From Bryobacterales bacterium (GTDB lineage Bacteria; Acidobacteriota; Terriglobia; Bryobacterales; Bryobacteraceae), in contig JADZCM010000039.1 of the NCBI GenBank assembly GCA_020851555.1, positions 1-53,040 on the forward strand: a DNA stretch of 53,040 nucleotides, in the 5' to 3' direction. Position numbers and translations under genes: made by a program. Below are positions 10,575-18,707 of the stretch, in pieces. Every line of letters starts with the position of its first letter. The stretch's first letter is position 1. Under the pieces are notes generated by a model. It was not told where the DNA came from and ran no database searches. It worked only from the letters and a program-made list of their open reading frames with translations.

Positions 10575-10975
10575 CTAAAACCTGAACCGCAGTGAGGCCT
10601 GCATCAACCGCGGCGTTCGCGCCGAGGTGGCCCAGCCGAACTGCCCGTTGACCTGGGCTCCGGTGGACGAGTCAAACCGCGCCGTGGTGTCCATGCCGCT
10701 GAACTGCGTGTGGTTGAACAGGTTGTAAAACTCCCAGCGCAATTGCAGCGACCGCTGTTCGCTTCCGCGCGGGAAACTCCCGAAAATGTAGGGCGTCTCC
10801 CGCCGGTCCTCCGTGCGTGCGTTGGTCAAGGTCACCCTCGCACCCTCGATAACATCTCCGGAGGGACCCTCCATTGTGCCCAGAATGGAGCCCATGATGG
10901 TTTCTGTCCAGGTGACGCTGGTTGTCACCAGCAGAGCAAAGGCCCCGATCAGAATTCAGTTCTGGCCACCTCCAT
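10575..10975 (-). pseudogene. Remnant of a carboxypeptidase-regulatory/TonB-type outer membrane receptor
   Basis: Two ends of a large receptor are joined in one short frame. The first part (GSILGTMEGPSGDVIEGARV) matches the N-terminal CarboxypepD_reg-like domain of the roughly 1000-residue acidobacterial receptors. It runs straight into what should be the last barrel strands (LRWEFYNLFNHTQFSG, ending LRFRF with terminal Phe), so nearly all of the barrel is missing in frame. A frameshift is also likely: ATG 10975 opens MEVARTEF and then meets TGA, while the hydrophobic leader LIGAFALLVTTS continues in the neighbouring frame (open from 10955, first GTG 10928). It is intact only as a 117-residue frame and is probably non-functional. 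Confidence 0.75.
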
Positions 10976-11016
10976 TTTTCGACTCTCGCGTTCCGTCATC
11001 CCTTCTCTACACGCTG

Positions 11017-12105
11017 CTAGGCGTACGGCAGCTTCAGGGATTCCATGATACCCCGCATGTAACCGAATGCCAGCACCTTGGCGCCCATGGTGTAGCCCGA
11101 ACTGCCGCCATCGCCCACGTTGTCGCTGGCGATGGCCGGAGCGTGGTCCGGGCGAATCGGGCCGTCAAAGCCGGCGTCGCTGTAAATCTTCAGGATCCGC
11201 GGCATGTCGGTAGGGCCGTTGTCGTGGAAGGTCTCATGGAACTTGGTCTTCGTGCCCTCGACATCGCGGAAGTGAATGAAGAACACCTTCTTCTTGGAGG
11301 TGAATTCCTTCGCGAGCGCGTAGATGTCCTCGCCCATCAGCTTGAAGTTGGCCTGGCAGAACGTGACCCCGTTCATGGGGCTCGGCACAATGTCCATGAT
11401 CCGGCGGTAGTTCCTGGCGCTGGTGCAGATCCGGGCCACGCCCCGCAGCGGAGAGAGAGGAGGGTCGTCCGGGTGCAGCGCCATCTTCACCTTGAACTTG
11501 TCGGCCACCGGGATCACCTCCTTGAGGAACTTGGTGATGTTCGCCCACATCTTCTCTTCGCTGATTTCCCCGAAGCGGGTCAACCCCTGCATCTGCGGAG
11601 CCGACGCATCGAACTCGCTGGTGAGGGCGCCGCCGCGCTCGGGAAGCTTGGTGTTGGTCCGCGTCCAGCCCAGGCCGGCCATGAAGTTGTAACAGATCAT
11701 GTCGATGCCGGTCTTGGCGAGAGCCTCGATGGCCCATTTCGTGTTCTCGATCTCCTCGTCGGCCTGCGGGGTGCCCGCCTTCAGGTTTTCGAACGGCACC
11801 GGGTGCCCCTCGACGCCCGCAATGGTCATCCCCACCGCGGCCCAGGCCTCCTTGGTCTTTTGGGCGGCTTCCAGGTACTGCTCCTTGCGCACCCGGCCGA
11901 ACCCCATGCCGGTGATGACGTGGTTGACGCCGATCTGCTTGGCAATGGTGATATCGGGGCTCTTTGGGTTGCCCCATAGCTCACACAGCTTGAAGCCGGT
12001 CCGGCTGGGCTTGAACGGGACGCCCAGCGCGGGCAGCGAGGCGCCGGCGGCCGCAACCCCGGCCAGTGTTCCTTGGATGTAGTTCCTGCGAGTAATGTCC
12101 GGCAT
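11017..12105 (-). CDS. Mannonate dehydratase (UxuA)-like TIM barrel protein with leader
   Basis: 362 residues, similar to D-mannonate dehydratase, which removes water from mannonate to give 2-keto-3-deoxygluconate in glucuronate breakdown. Motifs fitting the family's metal site are HPDDPP (His), FCQANF (Cys), HFRDVEG (His) and RPDHAP (Asp); ETFHDNGPTDM is also typical. Unlike E. coli UxuA, it begins ITRRNYIQGTLAG followed by a hydrophobic stretch, a Tat-like leader, so it may act outside the cytoplasm or on another substrate. ATG 12105 is preceded by AGGAGG, so the longer open frame to 12162 is not used. It is the first gene of the minus-strand catabolic cluster and divergent from cydA. Confidence 0.85.
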   Translation of the reverse strand: MPDITRRNYIQGTLAGVAAAGASLPALGVPFKPSRTGFKLCELWGNPKSPDITIAKQIGVNHVITGMGFGRVRKEQYLEAAQKTKEAWAAVGMTIAGVEGHPVPFENLKAGTPQADEEIENTKWAIEALAKTGIDMICYNFMAGLGWTRTNTKLPERGGALTSEFDASAPQMQGLTRFGEISEEKMWANITKFLKEVIPVADKFKVKMALHPDDPPLSPLRGVARICTSARNYRRIMDIVPSPMNGVTFCQANFKLMGEDIYALAKEFTSKKKVFFIHFRDVEGTKTKFHETFHDNGPTDMPRILKIYSDAGFDGPIRPDHAPAIASDNVGDGGSSGYTMGAKVLAFGYMRGIMESLKLPYA

Positions 12106-12183
12106 GATGACCCTCCTCCTTTGGAGACACCAGTGTACCTGAAGCCCCGCACGGGCCGCCATCCGCCGCCGTGGAGGTTAGGG

Positions 12184-12189
12184 TAGAAT
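12184..12189 (+). promoter_or_regulatory. Putative -10 element directly before cydA
   Basis: TAGAAT lies 7 nt before the cydA ATG. No Shine-Dalgarno sequence sits at a normal distance: GGAGG at 12173-12177 is 19 nt away. No good -35 is visible. If active, the transcript would begin at or next to the start codon. Confidence 0.35.
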
Positions 12190-12196
12190 CTGCACG

Positions 12197-13552
12197 ATGG
12201 ACGCTCTGGCGCTGCACCGTTTCCATTTCGCCTTCACTATCACGTATCACTACCTCTTCCCTCAGCTCACCATGGGCTTGGCCCTGCTGATCGTGGTGCT
12301 CAAGACCATGGGCCTGCGCTCGGGTGAAGAGGTCTACAACCGGTCGGCGCGTTTCTGGGCGAAGATCTTCGCCGTGAACTTCGCCCTCGGCGTGGTCACG
12401 GGGATCCCGATGGAGTTCCAGTTCGGCACCAACTGGGCGCTTTTCTCCAAGGCGGCCGGCGGGGTCATCGGCCAGACGCTGGCCATGGAGGGAGTCTTCT
12501 CGTTCTTCCTGGAGTCCACCTTCCTGGGCCTGTTTCTGTTTGGCGAGAACCGCCTGGGCCCCAAAGGGCACTGGTGGGCGGCCTTCATGGTCTTCCTGGG
12601 TTCATGGCTCTCCGGCTTCTTCATCATCGCCACCGACGCCTGGATGCAGCACCCCGTGGGCTACGTGATCGACGCGGACGGCCAGATCGCTCTGGGCAGC
12701 CTGGGGGCCTTACTCCTGAATCCCTGGACTCTCTGGCAGTACCTGCACAACATGGCGGGCTCCGTGGTCACCGCCTCGTTCGTGATGGCCTCTATCGGCG
12801 CGTTCTACCTGCTGCAAGGCAAGCACGAACCTTACGCCCGGACGTTCCTCCGCCTGGGGGTCATCGCGGGGCTGGTGAGCTCCGTGCTCATGCCCCTGCC
12901 AACGGGCGACGGCCAGGGACGGAACATCGCCCGCTGGCAGCCGGCGACGCTGGCGGCGATGGAAGGGTTATTCGAGACCGTCGAGGGCGCGCCGCTGGCC
13001 ATCGTGGGGCAGCCGGACGTCGCCGCCCGGAAACTGGACAACCCGATACTCATCCCGCGCGCGCTGAGTTTCCTCACCTACCAGCGCTGGTCCGCGGAGG
13101 TGAAGGGGCTGGACTCCTTCCCCGAAGACCAGTGGCCGGACAACGTCCCGCTGCTGTACTACAGCTACCACATCATGGTGGGACTGGGGACCATCTTCAT
13201 CGCGGTGATGGCGGCCGCGGCGTGGAAGCTCCGGCGGGGCCGCCTGTTTCAGTGCCGTGGCATGTTGTGGATTCTGATGCTCATGCTCCCGTTCCCGTAT
13301 ATCGCCAACAGCTCGGGCTGGATTACGGCCGAGGTCGGCCGCCAGCCGTGGGTCATCCACGGGCTGATGCGCACCGCCGATGGCGCCTCCTTCCACGTCT
13401 CGGCCGGCAACGCCATGTTCACCCTCATCGGGTTCATGGGGATTTACACCGTCCTGAGCATCCTGTTCCTGTTCCTCGTCTATCGCGAGATCGACCACGG
13501 CCCCGGGCCCGCCGGGCCGCCGCAGGAACTGGAATTCGCAGTCAAAAGATAG
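12197..13552 (+). CDS. cydA: Cytochrome bd ubiquinol oxidase subunit I
   Basis: Catalytic subunit of the bd-type quinol:O2 oxidoreductase in the inner membrane, 451 residues. Conserved pieces are TYHYLF (His18, the high-spin haem ligand position), LHNMAGS (His184, haem b558 ligand position), the Q-loop start around AAMEGLFET, and GWITAEVGRQPW. It is shorter than E. coli CydA (522), consistent with the short-Q-loop class also found in CIO-type enzymes. CydB follows after 12 nt with AGGAGG. There is no SD close to the ATG; a -10-like hexamer stands 7 nt upstream. Bd oxidases have high oxygen affinity and resist NO, sulfide and cyanide. Confidence 0.96.
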   Translation: MDALALHRFHFAFTITYHYLFPQLTMGLALLIVVLKTMGLRSGEEVYNRSARFWAKIFAVNFALGVVTGIPMEFQFGTNWALFSKAAGGVIGQTLAMEGVFSFFLESTFLGLFLFGENRLGPKGHWWAAFMVFLGSWLSGFFIIATDAWMQHPVGYVIDADGQIALGSLGALLLNPWTLWQYLHNMAGSVVTASFVMASIGAFYLLQGKHEPYARTFLRLGVIAGLVSSVLMPLPTGDGQGRNIARWQPATLAAMEGLFETVEGAPLAIVGQPDVAARKLDNPILIPRALSFLTYQRWSAEVKGLDSFPEDQWPDNVPLLYYSYHIMVGLGTIFIAVMAAAAWKLRRGRLFQCRGMLWILMLMLPFPYIANSSGWITAEVGRQPWVIHGLMRTADGASFHVSAGNAMFTLIGFMGIYTVLSILFLFLVYREIDHGPGPAGPPQELEFAVKR

Positions 13553-13564
13553 GAGGCGCCCGCG

Positions 13565-14605
13565 ATGGAAACGCTCTGGTTCTGCCTGGTGGCTCTCATG
13601 ATCGCGGCCTATGTGCTGCTGGACGGTTTCGACCTGGGGGCCGGTATCATTCACCTCTGTGTGGCCCGGAACGAGGCCGAGCGGCGCATCGTGCTCCGCT
13701 CCATCGGACCGGTCTGGGACGGCAATGAGGTCTGGCTGCTGGCCGCCGGCGGCACCCTCTACTTCGCCTTCCCCGGCTTGTATGCCTCCAGTTTCAGCGG
13801 TTTCTACCTGCCGCTGATGATGGTCCTGTGGCTGCTCATCCTGCGGGGCGTCTCCGTCGAGTTCCGGAATCACGTTGACAGCCCGGTGTGGAAGCCTTTC
13901 TGGGACGCGGGGTTCATGCTGTCCGGCGCCCTGCTGGCAGTCTTCTACGGCGCGGCGCTGGGCAACGTCGTCCGCGGGGCGCCGCTCGATCCGGCGGGCA
14001 GGTTCTTTCTCCCGCTGTGGACCGATTTCGGGGTGAACGGCCCGTTGGGCATTCTGGACTGGTACACCGTCCCGGTGGGAGTCGCGGCCTTCGCGGCGCT
14101 GGTCCAGCACGGCGCGCTGTGGGTTGCGCTGAAAACGGAAGGGGACGTGGCGCGGCGGGCGTCCAACGTGGCCGGCGCCGTGTGGTTCCTGGTGGCGGCC
14201 ATGACGGTGCTGGTGACGATCCTGACCTTCCGCGTGCAGCCGCAGGCCGGAGCGAACCTTTCGGCCCATCCCTGGGGTTATGTCTTCCCGCTGCTGGCCG
14301 TGGGTGGTCTGGTTGCGGTCCTGGCGCGGGGCCGGAACCGCCGGCCCGTGGTGGGTTTCCTCGGCTCCTGCGCCTATCTCGCGGGGATGCTGAGCAGCGC
14401 CGCTTTCGGCATCTTCCCCTACGTGCTGCCGGCGCGGCCCGCCTCCAGTCTGGGCCTGACCATTTACAACACCGCGGCGGGCGCCTACGGGCTGCGGGTG
14501 GGATTGTATTGGTATATCCCCGGCATGCTGCTCGCGCTCGGCTACTTTGTGTTCACCTACCGGCATTTCCGCGGCAAGGTGCGGCTGGAAGCCGGGGGAT
14601 ACTAG
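13565..14605 (+). CDS. cydB: Cytochrome bd ubiquinol oxidase subunit II
   Basis: Second subunit of the bd oxidase, 346 residues with about eight to nine TM helices. It opens ETLWFCLVALMIAAYVLLDG FDLG, the family hallmark (LDGFDLGAG), followed by GPVWDGNEVW. Start ATG has a perfect AGGAGG at 13551-13556 that overlaps the cydA stop. No cydX-like small ORF is evident in the 36 nt after the stop; the next gene is the multihaem cytochrome, so the three probably share a transcript. Confidence 0.96.
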   Translation: METLWFCLVALMIAAYVLLDGFDLGAGIIHLCVARNEAERRIVLRSIGPVWDGNEVWLLAAGGTLYFAFPGLYASSFSGFYLPLMMVLWLLILRGVSVEFRNHVDSPVWKPFWDAGFMLSGALLAVFYGAALGNVVRGAPLDPAGRFFLPLWTDFGVNGPLGILDWYTVPVGVAAFAALVQHGALWVALKTEGDVARRASNVAGAVWFLVAAMTVLVTILTFRVQPQAGANLSAHPWGYVFPLLAVGGLVAVLARGRNRRPVVGFLGSCAYLAGMLSSAAFGIFPYVLPARPASSLGLTIYNTAAGAYGLRVGLYWYIPGMLLALGYFVFTYRHFRGKVRLEAGGY

Positions 14606-14641
14606 CGGCGCAGAATGTGCAGCCGGTCCGCATGCTAGATT

Positions 14642-17461
14642 ATGAGGTTTGCGGACCCGATTAGGTCCGGCGCTCGGGGCATGTTTCGAATCCTTGCCGT
14701 CACGATTGCAGGGCTCCTGTTCTCCACCGCCGGCGTCCCCGCGCAGCAGGTCAAGCCGCTTCCGGGTTCGGACGAGTGCGCCGCCTGCCACGACGCGGGC
14801 CGCCGTGGCGCCAGGCGCGAGGCCGGCGTTCCCCCCAACTTCGATGCCGCGGCGCTCAGGGCGTCTCCGCACGCAGAGCTGGAGTGCAATGGCTGCCACG
14901 CCGACCTGGCTGTCAAGAAAGAGTTTCCGCACCCCGAGAAACTGGCCCCGGTGGACTGCGGCGGCTGCCATCCGGACCAGCAGGCGCAATACGATCAGAG
15001 CCTGCACGGAACGGCGCTGAAGAAGGGCGACCGCTCGGCCCCTTCCTGCAAGACCTGCCATGGCGCCCATGACGTGCTGCGGCGCACGGCTCCCAACTCG
15101 CCCATCGCCACCATGGGCGTGCCGCGCCTGTGCGGCCAGTGCCACCGCGAGGGGTCGCCGGTTTCGCTCACCCACGCCATACCCCAGAGCAATATCCTCG
15201 GCAATTACACCGACAGCATCCACGGCGAGGGGTTGTTCCGCCGCGGGCTGGTGGTGACGGCGGTCTGCACCAGTTGCCACACCTCCCACTTCGTGCTGCC
15301 GCATACCGACCCGCGCTCTTCCATCGCCAAGGCCAACATCGCCAGGACCTGTACCCAGTGCCACGCGCGGATCGAGGACGTGCACCAGAAGGTGATCCGG
15401 GGCGAGCTCTGGGAGAAGCAGCCCAACCTGATCCCCGCCTGCGTGGATTGCCACCAGCCCCACCAGGTCCGCAGGGTCTTCTACACGGAGGGAATGGCCG
15501 ACCGGGACTGCCAGCGGTGCCACGGCAACCCGGCGCTGAAGTCGGCGGACGGGCGGGCGATGTACGTGAACCAGGAGCAGGTCCAGCGCTCGCGTCACGC
15601 CCGGACCGCCTGCGTGCAATGCCATACCGGAGCCAGCCCTTCGCTGGACCGCCCCTGCAAGACCGCCGCGCCCAAGGTGGACTGTTCCATCTGCCACGCC
15701 GACCAGGTCGCGCAGTACAACGAGGGCATACACGGCCAGCTTGTGGCCAAAGGCAGCCCGGACGGGCCCGCTTGCGCCGATTGCCACGGCACCCACGGCG
15801 TGCGGGGCCGGAACGAATCGGACTCCCCCACGTTTTCCCGCAACGTACCCAACCTGTGCGCCCGGTGCCACCGCTCGGGCCAGAAGGCGGCCCTGCGCTA
15901 CACCGGCAAACAGGTGAACGTGGTGGAGCGCTATGTGGAGAGCATCCACGGAAAGGGGCTGCTCGAAAGCGGGCTCACCGTCACCGCCAACTGCGCCGAC
16001 TGCCACACCGCGCACCGCGAGCTTCCCGCCAGCGACCCGCGCTCCAGCGTGAACCGCCGCAACGTGGCCCAGACCTGCGGCCAGTGCCACCGCGGCATCT
16101 TCGAGCAGTTCGACGCCAGCGTGCATTCGGCCAGGGCGTACCCCACCTCCAAGCCCCTGCCCGAGTGCAGCGACTGCCACTCCTCCCACAGCATCGCCCG
16201 CACCGATCTGGCCAGCTTCCAGTTGAACACGATGGACCAGTGCGGCCGCTGCCACGAAGCCATCACCCGGAGCTACTTCGACACCTATCACGGCAAGGTG
16301 AGCCGCCTGGGATCGTTGAAGACGGCCCGCTGCTCGGATTGCCACGGGGCGCATGATGTTCTGCCGGTGGCCGATCCGCGCTCCCGGCTCAGCCGCGCCA
16401 ACATCGTGGCGACCTGCGCGAAGTGCCACCCCGGGTCGCACCGGCGCTTCGCCGGCTACCTCACCCACGCCACTCACCACGACCCCAGCCGCTACCCCTT
16501 CCTGTTCTGGACTTTCTGGGGCATGACGACGCTGCTGCTCGGCACGCTGACCGTGAGCGGCCTGCATACCGTCGCCTGGCTGCCGCGCTCGCTTCAGTAC
16601 CGGAAGCAATTGCGAGCGCTCCACGCCGGCGGCGGCGAAGTTTACGTGCGCCGCTTCGAGCCCTTCCAGCGCAACCTGCACCTGCTGGTGATCTTCAGCT
16701 TCTTTGGGCTGGCGCTCACCGGCATGATGCTGAAGTTCTCCTACGCCGCCTGGGCGCAGGTGATGTCGCGCTTGTTCGGAGGTTTCGAGGCAGCCGGGTG
16801 GATCCACCGTTTCTGCGCCCTCATCACCTTCCTGTACTTCGGCCTGCACGTGTTCGATCTGGTCCGCCGCAAGCGGCGCAGCGGCCGTACGTGGCGCCAG
16901 TTCATCTTCGACCGCGAAGGCATGATGTTCGGCCGGCAGGACTGGCGCGAGCTGGTCGGTTCGGTGAAGTGGTTTCTGGGCAAGGGTCCGCGTCCGGAGT
17001 ACGGCCGCTGGACCTACTGGGAGAAGTTCGATTACTTCGCGGTGTTCTGGGGCGTGTTCGTGATCGGATCGACCGGGCTGCTGCTGTGGTTCCCGCAGTT
17101 GTTCACGCGCCTGATGCCGGGCTGGATGATCAACGTGGCGACCACCATCCACAGCGACGAGGCGCTGCTGGCGGTGGGTTTCATCTTCACCATACACTTC
17201 TTCAACACGCACTTCCGGCCGGAGCGCTTCCCCATGGACACGGTGATCTTCACCGGAGGCGTGCCGCTGGAGGAATTCAAGCGCGACCGTCCGCGCGAGT
17301 ATCAGCAGGCGGTGGAGAGCGGACAACTGGAGAGCATGCTGATGGCCCCACCGGAGCCGCTGGCGGTGAAACTGTGGAAGCGCCTGGGCTTCGCGGCACT
17401 GGCCGTGGGTCTCCTTCTGATCGCCCTCATCATTTACGCCCAATTGATCGTGTACAGATAG
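14642..17461 (+). CDS. 19-haem cytochrome c fused to a b-type membrane cytochrome (CbcL-like)
   Basis: A 939-residue fusion. A signal peptide (hydrophobic FRILAVTIAGLLFS, then AQQ) leads into an exported domain with 19 CxxCH haem sites, from CAACH (about residue 46) to CAKCH (about residue 591). The C-terminal third has about six TM helices with histidines placed as in FdnI/HydC-type diheme cytochrome b (RNLHLL, GWIHRF, GLHVFD, TIHSDE, TIHFFNTHF). The described precedent for such a c/b fusion is CbcL of Geobacter, a quinol oxidase feeding extracellular Fe(III) reduction. By analogy it should oxidise menaquinol and pass electrons to periplasmic or outer carriers. ATG 14681 is an equally good start with a cleaner signal peptide. 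It follows cydB by 36 nt. Confidence 0.9.
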   Translation: MRFADPIRSGARGMFRILAVTIAGLLFSTAGVPAQQVKPLPGSDECAACHDAGRRGARREAGVPPNFDAAALRASPHAELECNGCHADLAVKKEFPHPEKLAPVDCGGCHPDQQAQYDQSLHGTALKKGDRSAPSCKTCHGAHDVLRRTAPNSPIATMGVPRLCGQCHREGSPVSLTHAIPQSNILGNYTDSIHGEGLFRRGLVVTAVCTSCHTSHFVLPHTDPRSSIAKANIARTCTQCHARIEDVHQKVIRGELWEKQPNLIPACVDCHQPHQVRRVFYTEGMADRDCQRCHGNPALKSADGRAMYVNQEQVQRSRHARTACVQCHTGASPSLDRPCKTAAPKVDCSICHADQVAQYNEGIHGQLVAKGSPDGPACADCHGTHGVRGRNESDSPTFSRNVPNLCARCHRSGQKAALRYTGKQVNVVERYVESIHGKGLLESGLTVTANCADCHTAHRELPASDPRSSVNRRNVAQTCGQCHRGIFEQFDASVHSARAYPTSKPLPECSDCHSSHSIARTDLASFQLNTMDQCGRCHEAITRSYFDTYHGKVSRLGSLKTARCSDCHGAHDVLPVADPRSRLSRANIVATCAKCHPGSHRRFAGYLTHATHHDPSRYPFLFWTFWGMTTLLLGTLTVSGLHTVAWLPRSLQYRKQLRALHAGGGEVYVRRFEPFQRNLHLLVIFSFFGLALTGMMLKFSYAAWAQVMSRLFGGFEAAGWIHRFCALITFLYFGLHVFDLVRRKRRSGRTWRQFIFDREGMMFGRQDWRELVGSVKWFLGKGPRPEYGRWTYWEKFDYFAVFWGVFVIGSTGLLLWFPQLFTRLMPGWMINVATTIHSDEALLAVGFIFTIHFFNTHFRPERFPMDTVIFTGGVPLEEFKRDRPREYQQAVESGQLESMLMAPPEPLAVKLWKRLGFAALAVGLLLIALIIYAQLIVYR

Positions 17462-17752
17462 CGGCGCCGTGCCCGCCTCGGAGTCCTTCAAAGAAGCTCA
17501 GCCTCCGGCCGGTCGTTCAAACTCGTCACGCGAGCCGCCGGAGCGCCCCCGCCGGCTTCAAAAGAATGGACGGACCGGCCGGGTGCGGCGGCAGTTACCC
17601 GGACCGCACGCCCGCTCGCCGTTGACATCCGTTGGCGCTCCCCCTTTCCGTTTGTTTTGAACCTGTTGCGTCCTGCTGCGTAAAGGCCGGCGGGCCGGGC
17701 CGTGCTACAACGTCGCCAGCAGGCACTCCTGCGGGAAAGGACGGAAAACACG

Positions 17753-18694
17753 GTGACTCTCGGTCACTTGGAGGCGCTGATCGCTTTCGCAGCCGTCATG
17801 CTGGGCGTCAGCCTGGTGGTCACGATTCTGAACCAGATGACGGCCGCTTTTCTCGGGCTGCGCGGGACGAATCTGCTGTGGGGCCTCAAGACGCTTCTGG
17901 GGACCCTCGACGAGGACCTGAAACTCCATGCCGAGGGCGTCGCGCGCGAGGTCCTGACACATCCCCTGGTGTCAGACTCCACGCTCTCGCGCTTCTCCGG
18001 CAGGCTCACGCGGCGGTGGCGTCTGGCGTCGGCGGTCCGGCTGGAGGAATTCCTGAGCGTGCTGAACGTGGTCGCCCCGCAACTGGACCGCCCGGCGGCG
18101 GCTGCGGCCGCGCCATTGCTGGGAGATTCCGTCCCGGGTGGAATCCCGAACCCGAGGGAGCGCCTGGAAGCCCGGTTCCAAACGGCCATGGACCGGGTCT
18201 CTCAGCGGTTTGCGATGCACATGCGCGTCTGGACGGTGGCGTTCTCGATCCTGGTGGCCTTCGCGGCGCACCTGGACGCCTTCCGGCTGTTAACCGAGCT
18301 TTCCTCGAAACCCGAACTCCGCGCCAGGATCGCTTCAAGCGCGGAGGCCGTGGCGAACCGGGCAAATGAACTCCTCGGCCCCGAGGGTCTCGCGTCTTCC
18401 TCCAACGCAGCGGCTTTCAGGGTTGAAGTGAGCGCCCTGAGTGCGAAGGCGGGCGAACTCCGGGAGGAACTGGGGAGGTCCGGTCTGCGGCTGGTTCCGG
18501 ATCCTTACCCGGGCTGGCCGGACTTTCCCGGCTGGCCGCGCAACCTGCACTTCTGGGGAATCCTGGTGACGGCGGCGCTGCTGAGCCTCGGGGCGCCGTT
18601 CTGGTTCCACGCTCTGAAGACACTCAGCAACCTGCGGCCGGCTCTGGCGGACAAGACCGCGGACGGGCGGGAGAAGAACGTCCCCGGCGAATAG
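17753..18694 (+). CDS. Hypothetical membrane protein, three TM segments
   Basis: Not recognised. 313 residues from GTG 17753, which has AAAGGA 11 nt upstream and puts the first TM at the very N-terminus (IAFAAVMLGVSLVVTIL). A longer version from GTG 17702 would add 17 charged residues. A second TM lies around residues 165-182 (VAFSILVAFAAHLDAF) and a third near 270-290 (FWGILVTAALLSLGAPFWFH). Between TM1 and TM2 is a soluble Arg/Leu-rich helical region of about 130 residues; between TM2 and TM3 are long helices with coiled-coil character. It stands alone: 291 nt separate it from the cytochrome gene and the next gene converges on it after 13 nt. Confidence 0.7.
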   Translation: MTLGHLEALIAFAAVMLGVSLVVTILNQMTAAFLGLRGTNLLWGLKTLLGTLDEDLKLHAEGVAREVLTHPLVSDSTLSRFSGRLTRRWRLASAVRLEEFLSVLNVVAPQLDRPAAAAAAPLLGDSVPGGIPNPRERLEARFQTAMDRVSQRFAMHMRVWTVAFSILVAFAAHLDAFRLLTELSSKPELRARIASSAEAVANRANELLGPEGLASSSNAAAFRVEVSALSAKAGELREELGRSGLRLVPDPYPGWPDFPGWPRNLHFWGILVTAALLSLGAPFWFHALKTLSNLRPALADKTADGREKNVPGE

Positions 18695-18707
18695 CGCCGG
18701 CCTGGCC

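Noticed and set aside
14606..14641. A cydX-like small gene behind cydB
   Set aside because: Only 36 nt are available and no suitable start was found.
12968..17491. A 1507-codon open frame on the minus strand opposite cydA/cydB and the multihaem gene
   Set aside because: Same kind of antisense shadow; it crosses three real genes with clear motifs on the plus strand and has no SD or family features.
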